A DNA stretch of 64,000 bases from Pagrus major (GCF_040436345.1 NC_133223.1:17275113-17339112), one strand, 5' to 3'. Positions 17,401-32,050 are shown, counted from the first letter of the stretch. Numbers and translations: made by a program. Notes: generated by a model from the sequence alone, not told the origin.

Positions 17401-17680
17401 GAACATAGTGGGTCTGGAGGGCGAGCTGGACTCACTGAAGGACGAGAAGGAGCGTCTGCTGAGCGAGAGGAGCCAGAACACCACCAACCTGAAGGAAATG
17501 AAGCGGCAACTCAACAGCTTGTACCTGGAAGTCTTCAGCATGTTGAGAGACGAGAAGGGGAATTCTTACTCCCCATCTGAGTACTCCCTCCAGCAATCGA
17601 CGAATGGAAGCATCTTCCTCGTCCCTCGTGTTAAAAAGACTCTCATCAAAAGCAAGGACACCAACCTGTCTCCTGTGTAA
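11397..17680 (+). CDS. nfe2l2: Nuclear factor erythroid 2-related factor 2 (Nrf2), complete, 5 coding exons
   Basis: Cap'n'collar bZIP transcription factor that, with small Maf, switches on antioxidant-response genes; KEAP1 directs its degradation. Coding exons are 11397-11435, 14407-14673, 14937-15029, 15135-15311 and 16421-17680, all joined in phase 0, giving 611 residues (human 605). Visible domains in order: Neh2 with the KEAP1 motifs DLG (27-29) and ETGE (77-80); Neh4/Neh5 acidic activation segments (about 103-196); the Neh6 beta-TrCP degron DSGIS (345-349); Neh1 CNC-bZIP with basic region [14 protein letters not shown] (504-517) followed by a leucine zipper; Neh3 with IFLVPR (590-595). 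The second Neh6 degron reads DHNPGS, not DSAPGS. The C terminus ends in NLSPV and lacks the human all-lysine end. Synteny with agps and hnrnpa3 supports nfe2l2 (the 'a' copy in zebrafish terms) over nfe2l1 or nfe2l3. Confidence 0.97.
11436..14406 (+). other. nfe2l2: nfe2l2 intron 1
   Basis: About 3 kb, AT-rich, with poly-T runs near 12806-12830 and no recognised transposon or coding exon. The last 250 bp (14150-14400) are GC-richer and could host the alternative promoter that mammals use for the short isoform; that is inference. Confidence 0.7.
14407..14673 (+). CDS. nfe2l2: nfe2l2 coding exon 2 (Neh2, KEAP1-binding)
   Basis: 267 nt, 89 codons, the same length as human exon 2; acceptor ttccag, donor CAG|GTACAT. 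It carries both KEAP1 contact motifs (IDLG and DEETGE) and the lysine-bearing helix between them. An exon-2-skipped transcript would stay in frame and escape KEAP1, as known for human cancer isoforms. The Met at exon codon 2 corresponds to the start of the short human isoform. Confidence 0.97.
14937..15029 (+). CDS. nfe2l2: nfe2l2 coding exon 3 (Neh4 region)
   Basis: 31 codons with acceptor tttcag and donor GAG|GTAAGA. The [14 protein letters not shown] segment aligns with human YFDDCMQLLAQTFP, part of the CBP-binding Neh4 domain. Confidence 0.93.
15135..15311 (+). CDS. nfe2l2: nfe2l2 coding exon 4 (Neh5 region)
   Basis: 59 codons with acceptor gacag and donor CAG|GTATAA. It ends in [15 protein letters not shown], matching human IEQVWEELLSIPELQ (Neh5). 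The Pro/Ser-rich first half is poorly conserved. Confidence 0.93.
15312..16420 (+). other. nfe2l2: nfe2l2 intron 4
   Basis: 1.1 kb between the Neh5 exon and the final exon, ending in a strong T-rich polypyrimidine tract before CTAG. I see nothing else in it. Confidence 0.8.
16421..17680 (+). CDS. nfe2l2: nfe2l2 coding exon 5 (Neh6, Neh1 bZIP, Neh3) with stop
   Basis: Acceptor cttctag at 16418-16420; the exon starts CAATGCCTG (QCLN, equivalent to human CLN) and runs 419 codons to TAA. It carries the DSGIS degron, the complete CNC-bZIP and the Neh3 activation tail ([22 protein letters not shown]). Minus-strand frames inside it are antisense shadows. Confidence 0.98.
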   Translation, partial: QCLNMQMEDTLETTTYPLPDSPEVQNPNYSFYPMTNLTEGETNNVNVCPAEFMNTFNSSVPSMAPPDNLSQMKAKALQLNTDFTAESFPDIFYPNTILEESSGQHGLEGHESDTMSDIPIKPPFTPVDLYSLSPGDAFDRGKHSMTAELPDSDSGISSNTSPNCSSPAKSVYGDGSFLYSDSDMEEMDHNPGSAESDYSEMFSINFQPDDLQSAVCVSALTGQPQQQEKKPKLHKTDPSEESGYNNAPFTKDKKRRSDVRLSRDEQRAKALKIPFTVDMIINLPVDDFNELMSKHRLNEAQLALVRDIRRRGKNKVAAQNCRKRKMENIVGLEGELDSLKDEKERLLSERSQNTTNLKEMKRQLNSLYLEVFSMLRDEKGNSYSPSEYSLQQSTNGSIFLVPRVKKTLIKSKDTNLSPV

Positions 17681-17852
17681 TATGCATTATCATAGTAATA
17701 CTATGCAATAACTTTGTAGTCGCTCAGCTTTAAAGCATTAGTAGCTCAGCAGAACTATTGTATAGTTTTTGCTCACTTCTCTTGAATGTTGTAATATTTT
17801 TGATATTTTACTTCTTTTGTACTCGCTCACAGATTCTTTAACCGACATTGTT

Positions 17853-17860
17853 TGTAAATA
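17853..17860 (+). promoter_or_regulatory. Pumilio-type element 1 in nfe2l2 3'UTR
   Basis: TGTAAATA fits the PUF-protein consensus UGUANAUA. It is the first of three identical octamers in 75 nt. Confidence 0.55.
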
Positions 17861-17904
17861 TAAACATTACTTGCTTTTGAGATTGATATAAATGTTACTG
17901 TATG

Positions 17905-17912
17905 TGTAAATA
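17905..17912 (+). promoter_or_regulatory. Pumilio-type element 2 in nfe2l2 3'UTR
   Basis: A second exact TGTAAATA, 44 nt after the first. Confidence 0.55.
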
Positions 17913-17919
17913 TATATAT

Positions 17920-17927
17920 TGTAAATA
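17920..17927 (+). promoter_or_regulatory. Pumilio-type element 3 in nfe2l2 3'UTR
   Basis: A third exact TGTAAATA, separated from the second only by an AT-alternating spacer. Confidence 0.55.
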
Positions 17928-18038
17928 TCATATTTCTGTATGCTAATGGTTGTTTCAATCATTACTCATATTTTATAACTGTCCCTTTATGATTTGCTGC
18001 CCAGGTTCTTTTATAAAATCTTGAATTCTGTGCTTTCC

Positions 18039-18044
18039 AATAAA
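18039..18044 (+). terminator. nfe2l2: nfe2l2 polyadenylation signal
   Basis: Canonical AATAAA about 360 nt after the stop, followed by a T/G-containing stretch. No earlier AATAAA is seen in the 3'UTR. Confidence 0.75.
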
Positions 18045-19866
18045 CTATTCATATAGCTATATGGCCTCGTATTTACTGAAAACAGAACATTGTGTGTTGA
18101 CCACAGCCTGCAACAGATTGATGCCAGATGGATATATAGTCTAAGGAATGGTTACATAACTTACCACATGTTCAAGCCAGTTCTGCACTGGAAGGCTCTT
18201 ACAAAACAGCAAAGAAGGAATATTGTACTCACACAAAAGTGTTATTGGCTTAAACCAATTTTTCAATCGGCTTGCCCTTAAATCGAGCAAGCTTGTTTGT
18301 ACAGTAACCTAAATCTCTTAATGCTGTGATGTCGCAAAAGAAATCACACCCACAGCATTCATTATGTTTCACAACAATGAGTACAATTGTCGAGCTACAG
18401 TGGAGTATGCTCAGTGTGAACCATGCATGACAACTTCACAATGGTCCACCGGGCACGCACATTCAAAAGGTAAAGCCCTACGCAATCACTATGTGCTCTA
18501 CATGCACTTTCACACACACACAAACACCACCTTTGATCACCAAGCCCATTTTCTGCTCTCATGGCAGACTTCAGAGGGCGTGTGACAAACTGAACTGGTG
18601 AGCAGGGCAACAGACTGAAGGACGTCTGAGAGTCGAGTAAATCAAACAATGAACCCTTTTAACATTGAGAGGACTTTTAGTAAAGACAAACATTTACATC
18701 TCGACATTTTGCTTTCAAGTGCTTTCTCCAAATAAAACACTCAGGTCGTGGAAAACATTTTTATTTAAGAGCCAACATTTACACATCTTACTGTTCAGAC
18801 AACATAGTTCATTGACACTGGTGTGCTTTCGGCAAGCACAGCTTTATTCTGTGTCATCGAGTTCGGCATTCCTCTGTAGAAACACTATCCTTCAAATGAT
18901 TGAGAAACACATTAGCAGACATCGTTTTTCCATTTTTTTTTCCACACTGAGCAGAGCTGACCTGTGTGGAATCCTAAAAATGTATGTTTGTAAAACCTAA
19001 ATTTGCTGCAGGTACTCATGTGGGTCATATGTCTACCATGTCTATGGCCATGTCAATTTAAATATTATGTTTGATATGTATAAATCTTAAAAAGTGACAT
19101 TTGGGTAAAAAAAAAAATAGTTTTCTTATTAAGATTTGTATTGGAACTGCATGTTTAAACTCACCATGTTAAATCACCTACTACATACCTGTTACCTCCT
19201 TAAATGCAGTTATAACAAGCTACTAGTAGCAGCAGGAACTTCCCTTTTTTAAGGAAATTTTACAAAAATTCCCCAGACATCTTAACCCATTTAGAACTCA
19301 GGAAGTAGACAAAATGTCAACCTTTTATTAAATGGCTTTTGGACAAATCATTGATATTTATACTTCTTAGAATGCATATCAATGACTAATAATTGTGAAT
19401 ACTCTGAACATGTTGTTTGGCATACTGCTGTAGTTTAGTTTCAACTTGTGACCACAGTTTCCCACCTGCTGACACATTCTGCCAACGTTTTGCATCTGCT
19501 CATGTGACTGCCTATCATACAAAGTAATTGTTTTAATGACAATTTCTTTGGATGACGCTCCTGTGATTTATGCAGAGGATTCGGCCTCCTTGATTCAAAA
19601 CTGGACTGTCAAAGTTCTGATCTCTTGCCCCTTTAATAAATTAAATATAATTATACACTATAGTACTATTAGCTGCCTTAACAGTGGTTATAATTACTTA
19701 AGAGTTCCTCATTATGTTTACATTGTTCTTAATGGTGATGAGGACAGCTGAGGACAGTAATTCCCACACATTTTAACACTGCATGACGTAATATACACTC
19801 AGTGGCCACTTTATTTGGTACACCCATGGAGTCTAGTGTAATCCATAACAACTGTTCTGCCATTAA

Positions 19867-20757
19867 AGGGCATCTACACCAATTTTACACATTCAAGTGT
19901 GTTTACAGGTCTTGGGGAGTACTACTGCATATGTGAAAAAAAATAGTGTAAAGGCTTTTGTGGCTGAAGAGGAAGCTGCATTAAAAAAACCCAAACAACT
20001 TTATTTAGTATATAAATCTACAGACAATCAATCATACCAGTTCAATAAACAAAAACAGAAAATAAAAAGGGAACTACAGGCAATGGCAGAATAAGAAAAT
20101 AAATAATAAACGAGTGACGGACTTCTTTAGACAATGGTGACAGATCTTATTTCCTGTTCCTTACAAGTTTAAGAGACTCAAAGTAACAATCAGTTTCAAT
20201 TAAAAACAACTAAGGATGGGGTTGAATTAAAGCATTTAGCTTTGTGAATATGACATGTCCCTAATAAAATAAAAACATTATAGTGCATATGTTGTGATCT
20301 TTACATTCATAACAAGTAACATTGTCCCCCTCAATAGTGATTGCACGTGTTGTTTTAGAGAAAGCAGTTCTCAAAGTCTTTCCAGAGGAAGCTGCATGTA
20401 ATCTGATAAATTACCTCCAGTGATGTGACTCAGTGGCCAAGTTTTATTGTGGCTAATGTAGGTGCCAGGTTTAAAAAAACAGGAAGAAAAATGCATGGGA
20501 TAAGAAAGGTGATATCTCTGGTTCTGTTGTATCGACTTCGATCATTTGTTTTTAAACTGTCCATCATGAATAAAACATTGTTATAGGAGTCTAATGCTAC
20601 ACCGGTGGACTGCTTTTCAAAACCTACATTACCCACAATGCAACTTAGCCACTGAGTGACATCACAAAACGCTTTATTCTACTTTCTTCACAAATGCAGT
20701 AGCACTCTCAAAGACCTCTAAACACACTTTAATGTGTAAAATTACAGGAGTTACCCT
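19867..20757. mobile_element. Nested TTAA-flanked MITE with about 70-bp inverted repeats
   Basis: Exact TTAA duplications flank it (19863-19866 and 20758-20761). The ends are AGGGCATCTACACCAATTTT and, inverted, AGGGTAACTCCTGTAATTTT. The similarity extends about 70 bp into the element, including ACACATT.AAGTGTGTTTA and GCTACTGCAT. A TTAA duplication with long inverted repeats points to a piggyBac or Kolobok-like group. The 65-codon frame inside (19897-20094) is not a transposase. Confidence 0.75.
20623..20644 (+). promoter_or_regulatory. ZNF143-like motif inside transposon
   Basis: CTACATTACCCACAATGC resembles the ZNF143 consensus. It lies inside the TTAA element, so it is probably a repeat-borne motif. 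Confidence 0.3.
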
Positions 20758-22541
20758 TTAAGTATGCTTTCATGACTTAAATAGGGAGGACCAAAAACTT
20801 GAGACGTCTCTCAATACAATGTACTCCGGCACACCATCACCCTTTGAAGGTCTCACTTATAGAAAGTCAGATTTCCATGTATATCTTTTTTTAAAAATAT
20901 AGAGCAGGTTTAGGTGCCATATAAATTCTGTGAAAGTATCCAATCCCTCAATCCACAGGGAAACGCACACAGGCCAGATTCTGAAACTGTGCCTTCAATC
21001 GAGCCGCCAGGACTTCCATAACGTTGTGATGTCACAACGATACAGTCACCACCCTCAGTCAGCAGAGCCGTGGTTGCAAAAACACCGGCAGAGCTGATGC
21101 GGGAACACGGTGGGCGGTGTCTGCTCGGGCCTGTGAGAGCTGACCAATCAGAGCAGACTTGACTTTTCAGGAGGGAGGCCCTTAAAGAGACAGGAGCGTT
21201 CAGACAGAGGGTGAATAGAGGTACTGCAGCAATGGACATAATGAGAAATGTGTTTTTTGGACATTAAATTGGTTTAGTAAGAATCAAAGGACAAACTTGA
21301 AAAATAGCTAAATATGGGATTTTTAACTATAACCTCAGTAATAAAACATGATTGAATGCAGACATCTCTAAAAATCTTATCAAAAACGAAACATTATAAA
21401 GTTTGTAAAGGTAGAATTTACGGCAGAGCTGTTGTGTTGTTTTGTAGTGTAATAGAGTACATGTATACCTAGTAAAGTGGCCACTGAGTGTAAAAAACAT
21501 TTAAGGAAACCTGATAATTTAATGTTTGTTTAGTGTTTTATCACTATAAACTTTATCGGAACTATCTGACTGATAATAAAGGTAATAAAACATGGAGACA
21601 ACATATTTTGCAATAGAAGCAGTGTGCTGAAGGTCACAGGCTTAGTCTGGTCAAAGTGGAGTGACACTGGATGATATACTGCTTCTTTACCTTAGAAGAA
21701 CCCTTGCACCTTTGTATAATTACCATGTGCACTGCTAGATTACAACATGAGCAACCTTTGATAATATTTTGAAAAAGTCTTACCCATCCAGAACCTTCCA
21801 TGTTATCAGGTCTTTACAGATTTTCAGCAAGAAGAGAATTCCTCTTTCCACATCTGCAAATCAAGCAAAGTGGTTACTCTTACCTGCTCCATCTTCTTTA
21901 AAGTCAGCTTTTGTGAAATACTCACTCCCTTTTCTTGTTAATGTCTGAAATCTAGAAACTGCAGTATCTCTGACTCAAACAGGATCTTCAATGTGTCCAG
22001 GAACTAGTCTTTCTTCGCTAGCACCAGCTGCTGGAGGGTTTAGCTAGCCTTGAAAGAGAGATAGATGCTCACTACCAGGAACGACACTGCAAGCTTCCTC
22101 CATGGGCGTTGTGCTCGATGCTGCCTTCTCCCTTCTCTCTCAAAATGCTGACTGGTCCACTGTGCTGGGGCTGAAGACGTCCTGTCTGACAGTCATCTGC
22201 AATCTTCCACACTAGCGACGCTGAGGGCCCAACTGCAGGTGCTTGTGGCTGTTATAATCCTACTCGCTCAACACTGGCATAGGTGGTGCATGGGCCCTTG
22301 ACCTAGGACTACCCAAAACTCCCTTGTCATTGACTCCGGTACAAGCAAATGCATTATATATACACTATTTTCACTCATAGATATCTTAAATAATACTCCA
22401 AAAGGAGATGACAGTTCTGGACAGGCGGATTTGCTAAACTACACAGTCACACAGAGCAGACAGTAGACAAATCAACAACTCATTAAATCTTTTTTTCTGA
22501 GCCAATAACGCACTGAACTTCATGTTACTTTACTACACAAT

Positions 22542-22547
22542 TTTATT
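22542..22547 (-). terminator. hnrnpa3: Candidate hnrnpa3 polyadenylation signal
   Basis: First canonical AATAAA (minus strand) that I find downstream of the hnrnpa3 stop. It implies a 3'UTR of about 740 nt, plausible for this family. Variant signals closer in are possible. Confidence 0.45.
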
Positions 22548-23289
22548 CGGTCTTTTTCTACTAATCAAAATATTCGAACAATCTAGAATCTGGTTTTCTG
22601 GGAACAAGAAGAGTGAGGGATTCCCTTAGTTCTAATTCCAGACTTGCTCATATTTGTTGACACTGGTACTAAGAAGGATTTACATACTGTGCTTCACATA
22701 CAAAATCAAAATACACTTGACACTTGAGCAATCATAATAACTTCAGAAAGAAAAAATGTGTAATTCTATTTTTTTCTGAGGGCTTGATGTAGCGATGCTA
22801 TTTGACAACAATAATTGACCAGCATAAAACTAACCAATATAAAAAAAGGAAAATAAAGATATTAAGAACTGACTTCAGATAAAAAACAATTTACTTTTTA
22901 ACCCTGATACCATAGGCACAATACACACACTTCAAACGCACAAAAGGAAAAAATTGCTTAGGGAAACATCTATCACAGTTAGGGAAGGGGATCATCTGCA
23001 CTCATGTCTTGTTTATACAGTCCTTCTTCCATAAACTTCTCCCATTTAGAGCTGCAGTTAAGTCTGACTTGTGTCTTCCTCTAATGCTTTCAGATGACTG
23101 CCTCAAAGTAACCTGCAGCTTTCCTGACAATTCCTTTGCTCACCTCCTCGCCTCTCCTGCTAAGAACTGAAGCCTGTTGAATGGATACAGGATAGAACAA
23201 ATAGTTATTCTGCACTTTCATGGGCTCACTCTGTACTGTGCTACGAGGGTGGTGCGAAACTGATTGCAACTTACCAAAACACGAAATAA

Positions 23290-26853
<3,564 letters not shown>

Positions 26854-27036
26854 CCTGAATAAGAGTCATCAAAACTACAACTACAGCACCAGACAGCTAC
26901 TGTGTATACACATGATCACATGAAACTCCATCAATGTGAAGGACTGTTTCTGCTTAAAGTGTAGAGTTACATTAGTACACCGTGTCCCTTTGTGCTGTCC
27001 GGCTTCCTGTAATGAAAAAAAAAGAGAGCATAATTT
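26854..27036 (-). promoter_or_regulatory. hnrnpa3: Probable hnrnpa3 promoter/5'UTR
   Basis: Immediately upstream of both possible hnrnpa3 start codons and bounded upstream by a CTCF-like motif. No TATA box is evident. Confidence 0.4.
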
Positions 27037-27050
27037 GTGCCATCTACTGG
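27037..27050 (-). promoter_or_regulatory. Perfect CTCF core motif upstream of hnrnpa3
   Basis: On the minus strand the sequence is CCAGTAGATGGCAC, matching the core CCASYAGRKGGCRS at every position. It lies about 190 bp upstream of the outermost hnrnpa3 ATG, at the junction between the gene block and the gene-free 37 kb. Confidence 0.55.
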
Positions 27051-28379
27051 CTGAAGAGGAAAACGACTTGACAGGGTAATAAATCCTCATTCAGCCTCTG
27101 GATTGTTTGGGCAGACCACAGTCCATGATGACAGGGACATTCAATTTACAATCTATTGTGTCTAATCCATTGCTGTTTTTTTCCCAAGTGAGATATATGT
27201 AAGTGGTTGAAAAAACAAACAGTGTGGGTCACTGGTTTTATGTTTGTTCTTACATTAACAGCAATGAATGATGAGTCAAACCATGATGTACAGTTTTAGC
27301 TTCTTTTAATGTTCAAAGTCACACAGGTATCACTCTGCTCAGGTACACTTAACCAGTCAAAAAGATATAGTGACAGTTGCATCATTAACAAAAGGTAATG
27401 CCGCGTGTCTTTTCCAAATCTGGGCATAATTTCTAAATATGAACATAATGTATTATTTTTCCAAATACATAACTACTGCAGACCTCCTACAGTTTTGCTA
27501 TAGATTCAACTTGATGATCATCTCTGATCTCAGTTGTTCACGTCACGCTTGTGCTACAGAGAAAATGATCATTTAATCAAGTGGTGAATGTTCCTGTTCA
27601 GTTTAACCAAAAAAGAAAAACTTTGCTGCAGCAGAAGCTGGATGTATTTAATAGAAGTGTAGCCTATAAATAGCACAATTTAATCTAAATGATCTATGTG
27701 CCATTTATTGTCAAGACAAAATAACAATACAGACATGAATGTGAATAATTTATAGGCTGTTAATATCTTATAAGAGCCAGCTGGAGAGTAAAAGGGGCTA
27801 AAGTCTAAAAGTAACCAGGAGCCAAAATTTGCTGTTAGGCTCCTACTGGACCCCCGACAACCACCCTCGGCACAATGTGTGTACACTGGGACCTTAAAGC
27901 TCCCATTAAGTTTAATACAAACAGTGCTCCTGCCAGGGCAATAACAGGTTATTTGTTGTGATCTGATTTAGTCATACTTGTAGGAACATGCATTTATGCC
28001 AGAATGTGCAACATGTGAACTCAACACGAAAACAGCAATAAACCTTTTCGAACTACATTTGGACTGGTGCAAATTCACTCACAAATATACCATTAATCAA
28101 ATAACCAAAACCTGCTGACATGCAGTGAACCTGCTGCAGCATCTGTAGTTGGGGCTGTTGTGATCACAACAAGCCTAAATTGAGCCATGTTACCGTTTCT
28201 TAATGTGTTTTTCCAGTGTTGTGAATATGCCAATATAATTATTTTGTAACGAGATCCCTTGCCAAATAACGTAATTATTCAATATTTGTAACTGATGGAA
28301 CAGATCACAAAAAAAAAAACACAATTATGAAGGAAGTCCTTTTTAATAATCAGAGCAGTAGTTCTGTTTCCAGTTTTAA

Positions 28380-28746
28380 AGGGGCAACTTGTAAGAATTA
28401 AAGTTGAAAACTCTCAAAAATCAACTAAAATGATCAACAGAATGTGAAGAAATAGCAGTTTTGACATTATGACATCTCTGTATTATGTTGCAGAGGTGTC
28501 TACTGAAGCTAGCAAGCTAACCAGTTAGCACCTGTCCTTCACGGACCAAAGCTCCTGTGCTAGCAGTGTGAACACTAACACTCCTCTGCTCCTTGAGATA
28601 CCAGTCCAGGCTGTGAGCTGCACAGCTAACTTAGCTAACTAGCTAACGGCAGCTACAGTTAGCAGCAGTTAGCGGTTATTTTGGTGATATGCTGCCCACT
28701 GTTTGTTCTGAATTTGACAGGTGGCCAATTCTTACAAATTGCACCT
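28380..28746. mobile_element. TTAA-type MITE, copy A
   Basis: The left end AGGGGCAACTTGTAAGAATT follows TTAA; the right end inverted is AGGTGCAATTTGTAAGAATT, followed by ATAA (one change from TTAA). An internal block AGCAGCTACAGTTAGCAGCA-like (CAGCTACAGTTAGCAGCAGT) is shared with 53122-53329. Confidence 0.8.
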
Positions 28747-30164
28747 ATAAATTACTATTTGTAGTTGTGGGTGTTAAAGGTAATGCAGTTTACAGGAATA
28801 AGACGAGGCCAGATAGGTGTTTGCCATGATGCAAAATACGGTTTATTTGTGAGGTGACTAAATTATAATGTCTCAGAGAGGAGAAATACATTACTGAAGA
28901 GGACCAGAGCACTCTCCTTGTTAAGGTTCATTCACACATTCATTCTGTATACTATATCGGCATGATGTTACAGATTAAGCAGCAATTTATCAGACCAAAT
29001 TTGCCTCATTGCATTGTTCAAAACTTATGAATTGTGTTCAGCTGTCATTGTGGACTGTACATCTGTGTTTTCAGTTCAAGTTCAGATGCCTCTGACAAGA
29101 ATACTTGATTGCGAGTATGATCTACGAGCCAGATGCTACGGAGCCTTGTTGAAGCTGACCAGCATCTCCAAATATATGACTGTTTTATGGTTTAGACAAT
29201 GTCTGTCATTAACTTTATTGTAGTGTGTGAGGAAAATACAGCCCCAATAAAAAGGGTAATGTTTCTCTGACACTATTAATGATGAGTATTTATGATCAGT
29301 CCATAGTTCAAATACAAGAGACAGTCTGTGTTGGGCTCCTTTTATCCTGCCGCAGTTACTGTATTTGCTCTATAATTGCTCTGCTCCTCTTATCTTTTAA
29401 AATATGTACAAACCAGTAAATCACAGCCAAATTACAGATTTAACAGTACATTTTTTCCTTAATTAAACTTCTAATGAGTATTTCTACTTCAGAACACATA
29501 CAGTTATGGGAACATTACTGAAAGCAGTAATACAAATATCCTACTTTTAGTGTTGATTTATTTATTTTGATGCCCCGCCATGTGTGAACATGTGAAAACC
29601 ATCTTCGTCTTTGAAAAATGGACCCTGTTGGATCACCGGAAGATGATGAAGGCCTCACTGACAATAAACGGCTATATTTTATCTGTACATTTGCAGTGAA
29701 TGCCTGTGCAGCAGAGAGCAGTGTTGCACTTGGCATTTGAAGCCTGTGTGAGCCACAGTTGTTGAGCGAGAGCAGATGGTTGGGGTGTTGTCCAAATGTC
29801 ATGGTAGGTTAAAGTTTTTTTCTGTGTCTGTGTTGGAACAAGCAATCTAAACAAGCATTAGAGTGCGTTATGCAACAAAAACTGCACCCTGTACTTGCGT
29901 GCATCAGAGAAGAGTTAATCTCTGATGGTGATGATACTGCAGCCTTGTTACTGAGATTACTTTTATGTTAGCCACAGCCATTTTTTTAAACTATGATTAC
30001 CACATATAAACTAACCTTCACCTGCTGCTCAAACTGGAATCAAAGGCTGCACATCACATATTTTTGCAGTATAGCGAATTTACTGAGGCATTGTACTTTA
30101 TTTTTCACTCTGCAGTTATAATTTGTTGATTAAATATTAATACTTAAAATTGATTACAAAATGA

Positions 30165-30793
30165 CAGTGGTGGAAAGTAACTCAGTACATTTAGTCAGAG
30201 TACAAATTTGAGGTACTTGCATACTTCAACTACATGTTGTTTTATACTGCTAATTTGCTGGATTTCAAGGAAAATATGTGATACTTTTGACTCCAAAATA
30301 TTTTTCCAACAGCAATAAAACTGTAGTTTCTACATTAATTAATAAATGAAATTAATGTATGGAAGCCCATAGAGAACTTTATAAAAATGATAATGTAAAC
30401 TTAAAAATTAAAATGTAATTCCGAAAACAGCATTGTTGTTTCCAAAGTTTCCATGTGTTATCTGAGTAAAAATAAAATTGAAAATGCAATAATTCAATTT
30501 GCATTATCATTTTCACATAATTGTAGCTGTGGCTATAGTAACATAAAAACATGGAAAAGCTGTTTGAAATTTAATTTACAAAGACAAAGAAAAAATGTAA
30601 TAAGCAAAACAGCGCCCCCCATCATTCAGATTGTGCATACAAAACATATGATGCCCTTGCTATGGGTTAAATATCCAACTGTAGATGATCTAGTTATTGA
30701 CTTTTTACTTAAATAACCTTGTGGAGGACTTTCACTTGTAATGTAATTATGTATTTCTAAATTGTGATGTAGCGAATACCTCTTCCACTGCTG
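30165..30793. mobile_element. hAT-type MITE
   Basis: Begins CAGTGGTGGAAAGTAACTCA; the right end inverted is CAGCAGTGGAAGAGG. The body starts with the ACTCAGTACATTTAGTCAGA motif known from many fish copies. The centre is AT-rich and may hold a further insertion. No clear target duplication. Confidence 0.65.
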
Positions 30794-31002
30794 TCAGTTG
30801 TTTTGAATCCTCGCTGTGTGAGCAACAACTGTCATTTAACAAACTGCATGGTTGTAGATGAACACTTGAGAAAAATGTTATCAGAATCAGACCTAGAATC
30901 AGAATAAAGAATTGTGAACGGTCAGGACTGAACAATAGCATGTGAAAAGAAAGTAGTTGTGTTTCCAGTATATTGAAAACATCATGGCCAACACCGTAAA
31001 AG

Positions 31003-31560
31003 TAGAATCAGAATCAGAAATACTTTATTGATCCCCGAGGGGCACACTGAGTACATTACAGTTTCTCGCTCTAGAATATAAATATTGCGCTACATAGAGA
31101 TTATAAGAAGATATAAACAGAGAAAGATAATGAGAAGTAAGAGAAAGTGAGAATAAAATACATCAAGTACTAGAATGTAAAAGTTACTGTAAAAACAACA
31201 TATATCCACATAGAAATAGAAAATCTACAAGAAATAGAGATGTAAGACATGTGCCTCGCACTGCACTATAACTGCACCAGTAATATTACACATGATATTG
31301 CACAGAAAAAAACTGAAAAACTCAAAACAAAACAATTGAACTGTCATGAAGTATTGCACTGTAAGATTATTGTGTATTACGCGGTTTAAATGTAGTTATA
31401 TGAGTAATATACACTGAAGAGTCTGTATAGAGTCAACTGTTCTCAATGCTGCCAGTACAAATTGTGCAAAGAAGCAACAGAGGTAGTGCAAAGAAATAAA
31501 GAATAATACTGGATAACTATGTGTACATAGTGTGAATAGACAAATTATATACAATTATGT
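31003..31560 (-). mobile_element. LINE 3' end with TCTGAT tail
   Basis: AATCAGAATCAGAAATACTT then TATTGATCCCCGAGGGG is, read on the minus strand, the 3' terminus of a common teleost LINE ending in short TCTGATTC repeats. The AT-rich sequence to about 31560, with CTGCACTATAACTGCACCAG-like and ATATTGCAC motifs, looks like its 3'UTR. No reverse-transcriptase frame is present. Confidence 0.6.
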
Positions 31561-31649
31561 AGATTATTATTAACACATGTAAAATGCAATACTTATGCAT
31601 TCTGATATTTTCTTGCTTATTATCCTGTGTGGCCTGTCCTCTTCCAGGT

Positions 31650-32050
31650 CAGCACGGTGGAGTGGAGAACGTGTGGCTCTGGCACCACTTAATGATGCCT
31701 TGACCTGCTCAGTCGTCCTCCTGGATCCACATTCTGCACATATATCTTCTGTAATTTACTTGTATCAGATATTCTGTCTCTTTGTAAACTGTGATTTTGT
31801 TGTTCTGTTCCGTACACGTGACATCTATTGCATGTTGGTCCATCCTGGGAGAGGGATCCCTCCTCTGTGGCTCTTCCTGAGACTTCTTCCATCTTGTTTC
31901 CCCCTGTTAAAGGTTTTTTTTTTCAATATGGCATGTTTTTCCTCACTCAAATCGAGGGTCTAAGGACAGAGGATGTTGTTCACTGTACAGATTGTAAAGC
32001 CCACTGAGGCAATGTGATTGTGATTTTGGGCTTTGTCAGTAAAATTGATT
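31650..32050 (+). repeat. Common teleost interspersed repeat (LINE-tail-like)
   Basis: The ordered blocks GGAGAGGGATCCCTCCTCTG, CTCTTCCTGAGACTTCTTCC, GGGTCTAAGGACAGAGGATG and TTGTAAAGCCCACTGAGGCA, ending TTTGGGCTTTGTCAGTAAAA, form a unit met in many fish genomes. It accounts for the 122-codon frame at 31595-31963. Confidence 0.7.

Larger units (their letters stand above)
17681..18060 (+). other. nfe2l2: nfe2l2 3'UTR
   Basis: AU-rich sequence from the stop codon to just past the AATAAA signal. It includes three TGTAAATA Pumilio-type elements and several ATATTT/TATTTT stretches, suggesting a short, tightly controlled 3'UTR of roughly 380 nt. Confidence 0.75.
19795..21491. mobile_element. DNA transposon with ACACTCAGTGGCCACTTTA inverted termini
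   Basis: The left end ACACTCAGTGGCCACTTTAT and the inverted right end ACACTCAGTGGCCACTTTAC agree over about 30 bp. This terminus is common in fish genomes. The 1.7 kb span has no transposase and encloses another element (19867-20757) plus, at 20900-21300, sequence resembling a further teleost repeat. It is therefore a non-autonomous, composite relic. Confidence 0.7.
18061..22541. other. nfe2l2/hnrnpa3 convergent intergenic region
   Basis: Tail-to-tail intergenic DNA. It contains a nested transposon pair (19795-21491 with 19867-20757 inside). The rest is AT-rich, with no coding potential that I can support. Confidence 0.7.

Noticed and set aside
16791..17541. Minus-strand frames of 114 and 130 codons
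   Set aside because: Antisense shadows of nfe2l2 exon 5, which has clear domain support.
19897..20094. 65-codon Lys-rich frame
   Set aside because: Lies inside the nested TTAA MITE; too short and without transposase motifs.
31595..31963. 122-codon plus-strand frame
   Set aside because: Falls in a common teleost interspersed repeat; no domain.
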